The notes under the pieces are model-generated. The model did not search any database, had not been told where the DNA came from, and worked only from the letters and a program-made list of their open reading frames with translations. Made by a program: the position numbers and the translations under genes. Shown here in pieces: positions 63,870 through 64,000 of a DNA stretch of 64,000 nucleotides; positions within the stretch are counted from its first letter, which is position 1; each line of letters begins with the position of its first letter. Source of the stretch: Aquimarina algicola (GTDB taxonomy: Bacteria; Bacteroidota; Bacteroidia; Flavobacteriales; Flavobacteriaceae); the NCBI RefSeq assembly GCF_006443095.1, contig NZ_VFWZ01000002.1, positions 1,240,001-1,304,000 of the forward strand. The letters are read 5' to 3'.

Positions 63870-64000
63870 ATGGTAAGAAAAATACTTTTCATATTAATAA
63901 ACATCACATTTATATTTCAAGCGTATTGCCAAGAAAGCGTTGTCAATACAAATGGTATATTGCCCTCAGATATACCACTTCATAATTCATTAAAATATAA
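63870..64000 (+). CDS. PorP/SprF family T9SS membrane protein, partial (N-terminus only)
   Basis: Only the first 43 residues are in the window: a signal peptide (MVRKILFILINITFIFQAYC) and PSDIPLHNSLKY, which resembles the start of PorP/SprF outer-membrane barrels. SprF is needed to secrete the type B cargo SprB in Flavobacterium johnsoniae. The gene starts 6 bases after the cargo gene's stop, so they are probably co-transcribed. Confidence 0.65.
   Translation, partial: MVRKILFILINITFIFQAYCQESVVNTNGILPSDIPLHNSLKY

Noticed and set aside
1..64000. CRISPR array, rRNA operon or prophage
   Set aside because: No regularly spaced direct repeats, no rRNA-like stretch and no phage structural or integrase genes were seen.

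Overview
The window reads as an AT-rich chromosomal segment of a marine-type member of the Flavobacteriaceae (Bacteroidota), plausibly Aquimarina or a relative; the genus is a guess. Signs are type IX secretion (T9SS) C-terminal sorting domains, a PorP/SprF-type protein, DUF5689, DUF4175 and DUF3078 families, a TonB-dependent receptor, flavobacterial TTG/TAnnTTTG promoters, and little Shine-Dalgarno sequence. I see no rRNA, CRISPR array or prophage.

Layout. 1-2308: minus-strand operon for an ABC/FtsX-type exporter with a histidine-rich loop, plus a DUF3299-like protein. 2548-8394: tricorn-type protease, DUF3078 barrel protein, HflX. 8566-23737: secretion-rich accessory region with two expansins, a giant T9SS nuclease, a beta-helix lipoprotein, a divergent pair of LamG-like proteins (one fused to a membrane-tethered HTH-like domain), and two lipoproteins. 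23767-28497: RAYT transposase with its palindromic repeat, inserted between a DUF5689 lipoprotein gene and a TonB-dependent receptor, beside a secreted EEP-family nuclease/phosphatase. 29093-31891: small lipoproteins and a Na+/H+ antiporter. 32516-36914: hydrolase operon (MBL, S8, M1). 37027-43680: housekeeping genes (rnpA, S41 protease, elaA, rpiB, rnr). 43751-51526: GIN-domain protein, LysE exporter, tRNA-Cys, folB, glnS, SPFH protein, gltX. 51627-60454: alkB, DUF4175, ybeY, mnmG, and small membrane, lipoprotein and methyltransferase genes. 60686-64000: Skp-like protein, T9SS type B cargo, start of a PorP/SprF gene.

How the genes work together. Much of the left half is surface chemistry: wall-loosening expansins, nucleases, a nutrient receptor and T9SS sorting signals. 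The receptor, DUF5689 lipoprotein and EEP proteins could form a nucleic-acid or phosphodiester uptake locus. The right half is core metabolism and translation. Three perfect GTTCCACGTGGAAC palindromes flank mnmG and closely resemble ParB-binding parS sites. One is the core of a 38-bp perfect palindrome over the ybeY stop codon. They suggest this end lies in the origin-proximal, centromere-like part of the chromosome, although dnaA and parAB are not in the window.
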